Source: Gammaproteobacteria bacterium
Lineage (GTDB): Bacteria > Pseudomonadota > Gammaproteobacteria > Steroidobacterales > Foliamicaceae
Assembly (NCBI GenBank): GCA_009845905.1
Contig: VXYS01000009.1
Coordinates: 62,001-126,000 of the forward strand
Direction: 5' to 3'
Length of the DNA stretch: 64,000 nucleotides
Shown here: positions 63,572 through 64,000 of the stretch, piece after piece
Position numbering within the stretch: position 1 is the first letter of the stretch
How the letters are laid out: each line of letters starts with the position of its first letter
Made by a program: the position numbers and the translations under genes
The notes under the pieces: generated by a model
What the model was told of the DNA's origin: nothing
What the model saw: only the letters and a program-made list of their open reading frames with translations
Database searches by the model: none

Positions 63572-64000
63572 TCAGAAGGCCTGGTCGGCCTCGGCCTGGG
63601 CCATGCTGTCGCCGCGTATCAGGCAACGCGTGAACTCCACCGCCATCATGGCGAAGCCCAGAGTGACCGGTGTAAACAGCGCCCAGCGCGGCATGTCCAG
63701 CGAGCGGATTTCCACTTCGCCCCGCATGACACCCTCTACCGCAAGGATGCCGGCCATTACCGCCACAATTACGCTGACCAGCGTGCAAAGGCCGAAGATC
63801 AGCTTGTCGAGCCTTCCACGCACGGTCGGTGAAGTCCGCCGATAGATGACTTCCACCACGATCCAGGCGCGCTCGCGCACCAGCCAGGGTGCGGCGGCCA
63901 TGGTCAGGTAGAGCAGCGAATATTCGGTAAGCGCGACCGTGTAGGCAGGCGGTTGCCGGCCGAAGTTGCGCAGGGTCACGTCCACGACTATCAGCAGGCA
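63572..64000 (-). CDS. dctQ: TRAP transporter small permease (DctQ), 5' end off-window
   Basis: The reading frame is open to the right edge. The in-window part, about 142 residues, reads LLIVVDVTLRNFG (the VDV-x-x-R motif of DctQ) and then EYSLLYLTMAAAPWLVRERAWIVVEV in part, and two further membrane helices. The GTG at 63985 lies inside the conserved region and is not the true start. It precedes dctM by 9 bases in the same unit. Confidence 0.88.
   Translation of the reverse strand, partial: CLLIVVDVTLRNFGRQPPAYTVALTEYSLLYLTMAAAPWLVRERAWIVVEVIYRRTSPTVRGRLDKLIFGLCTLVSVIVAVMAGILAVEGVMRGEVEIRSLDMPRWALFTPVTLGFAMMAVEFTRCLIRGDSMAQAEADQAF

Overview
The window is one GC-rich stretch of a gammaproteobacterial chromosome. 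That assignment rests on gene order: lptD-surA-pdxA-rsmA beside apaG-apaH, mreBCD-mrdA-rodA-mltB-rlpA-dacA-lipB, lgt-thyA, gatCAB, priA and the three-subunit pntAA-pntAB-pntB. I see no rRNA, tRNA, CRISPR array, integrase or IS transposase. Genus cannot be read from the sequence; a free-living or host-associated heterotroph with TonB-dependent uptake, Tat export and TRAP transport fits.

Layout. (1) 1-26.8 kb is mostly core: the end of a YyaL-type protein, a VOC protein, lgt-thyA, a Tat lipoprotein of the probable DUF1838 family, apaG-apaH, the lptD-surA-pdxA-rsmA operon, a MurU-like nucleotidyltransferase, lipB, the cell-shape operon mreBCD-mrdA-rodA-mltB-rlpA-dacA, gatCAB, and an ABC ATPase plus membrane-fusion adaptor with no permease. 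(2) 26.8-51.1 kb is an accessory block built of three transcription units. One runs leftward (two DUF1838 proteins and a Tat-exported flavin amine oxidase). One runs rightward from the same divergent promoter region (TonB-dependent receptor, two DUF1838 proteins, and an ABC importer lacking its binding protein). After a LysR regulator, a nine-gene operon follows: amidohydrolase, a nitrilase-fold protein without its catalytic cysteine, the missing binding protein, two double-domain VOC proteins, a tandem alpha/beta hydrolase, a second Tat amine oxidase, a CpcT/CpeT-type protein and cytochrome c. A sixth DUF1838 protein and a serine hydrolase sit head-to-tail with priA at the right edge. (3) 52.3-64 kb returns to general functions: priA, a tandem VOC pair, transhydrogenase, an HNH protein, acetyl-CoA synthetase, an exported methyltransferase-like protein and a TRAP transporter.

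The accessory block reads as an uptake-and-oxidation pathway for an unknown medium-sized compound. The outer-membrane receptor and ABC importer would bring it in, the Tat flavoenzymes and cytochrome c would oxidise it in the periplasm, and the amidohydrolase, VOC and hydrolase proteins would break it down. The repeated DUF1838 proteins are the unexplained component. I regard this block as the best candidate for an undescribed system.

A second notable signal is a family of seven ~100-bp palindromes scattered between genes (1.4, 4.5, 5.5, 8.7, 24.4, 25.2 and 62.2 kb). They share a conserved central core, but the outer stem sequences differ from copy to copy while staying perfectly or nearly perfectly self-complementary. 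None lies inside the accessory block. A different, 268-bp nested palindrome lies between dacA and lipB and appears to supply lipB's start codon.
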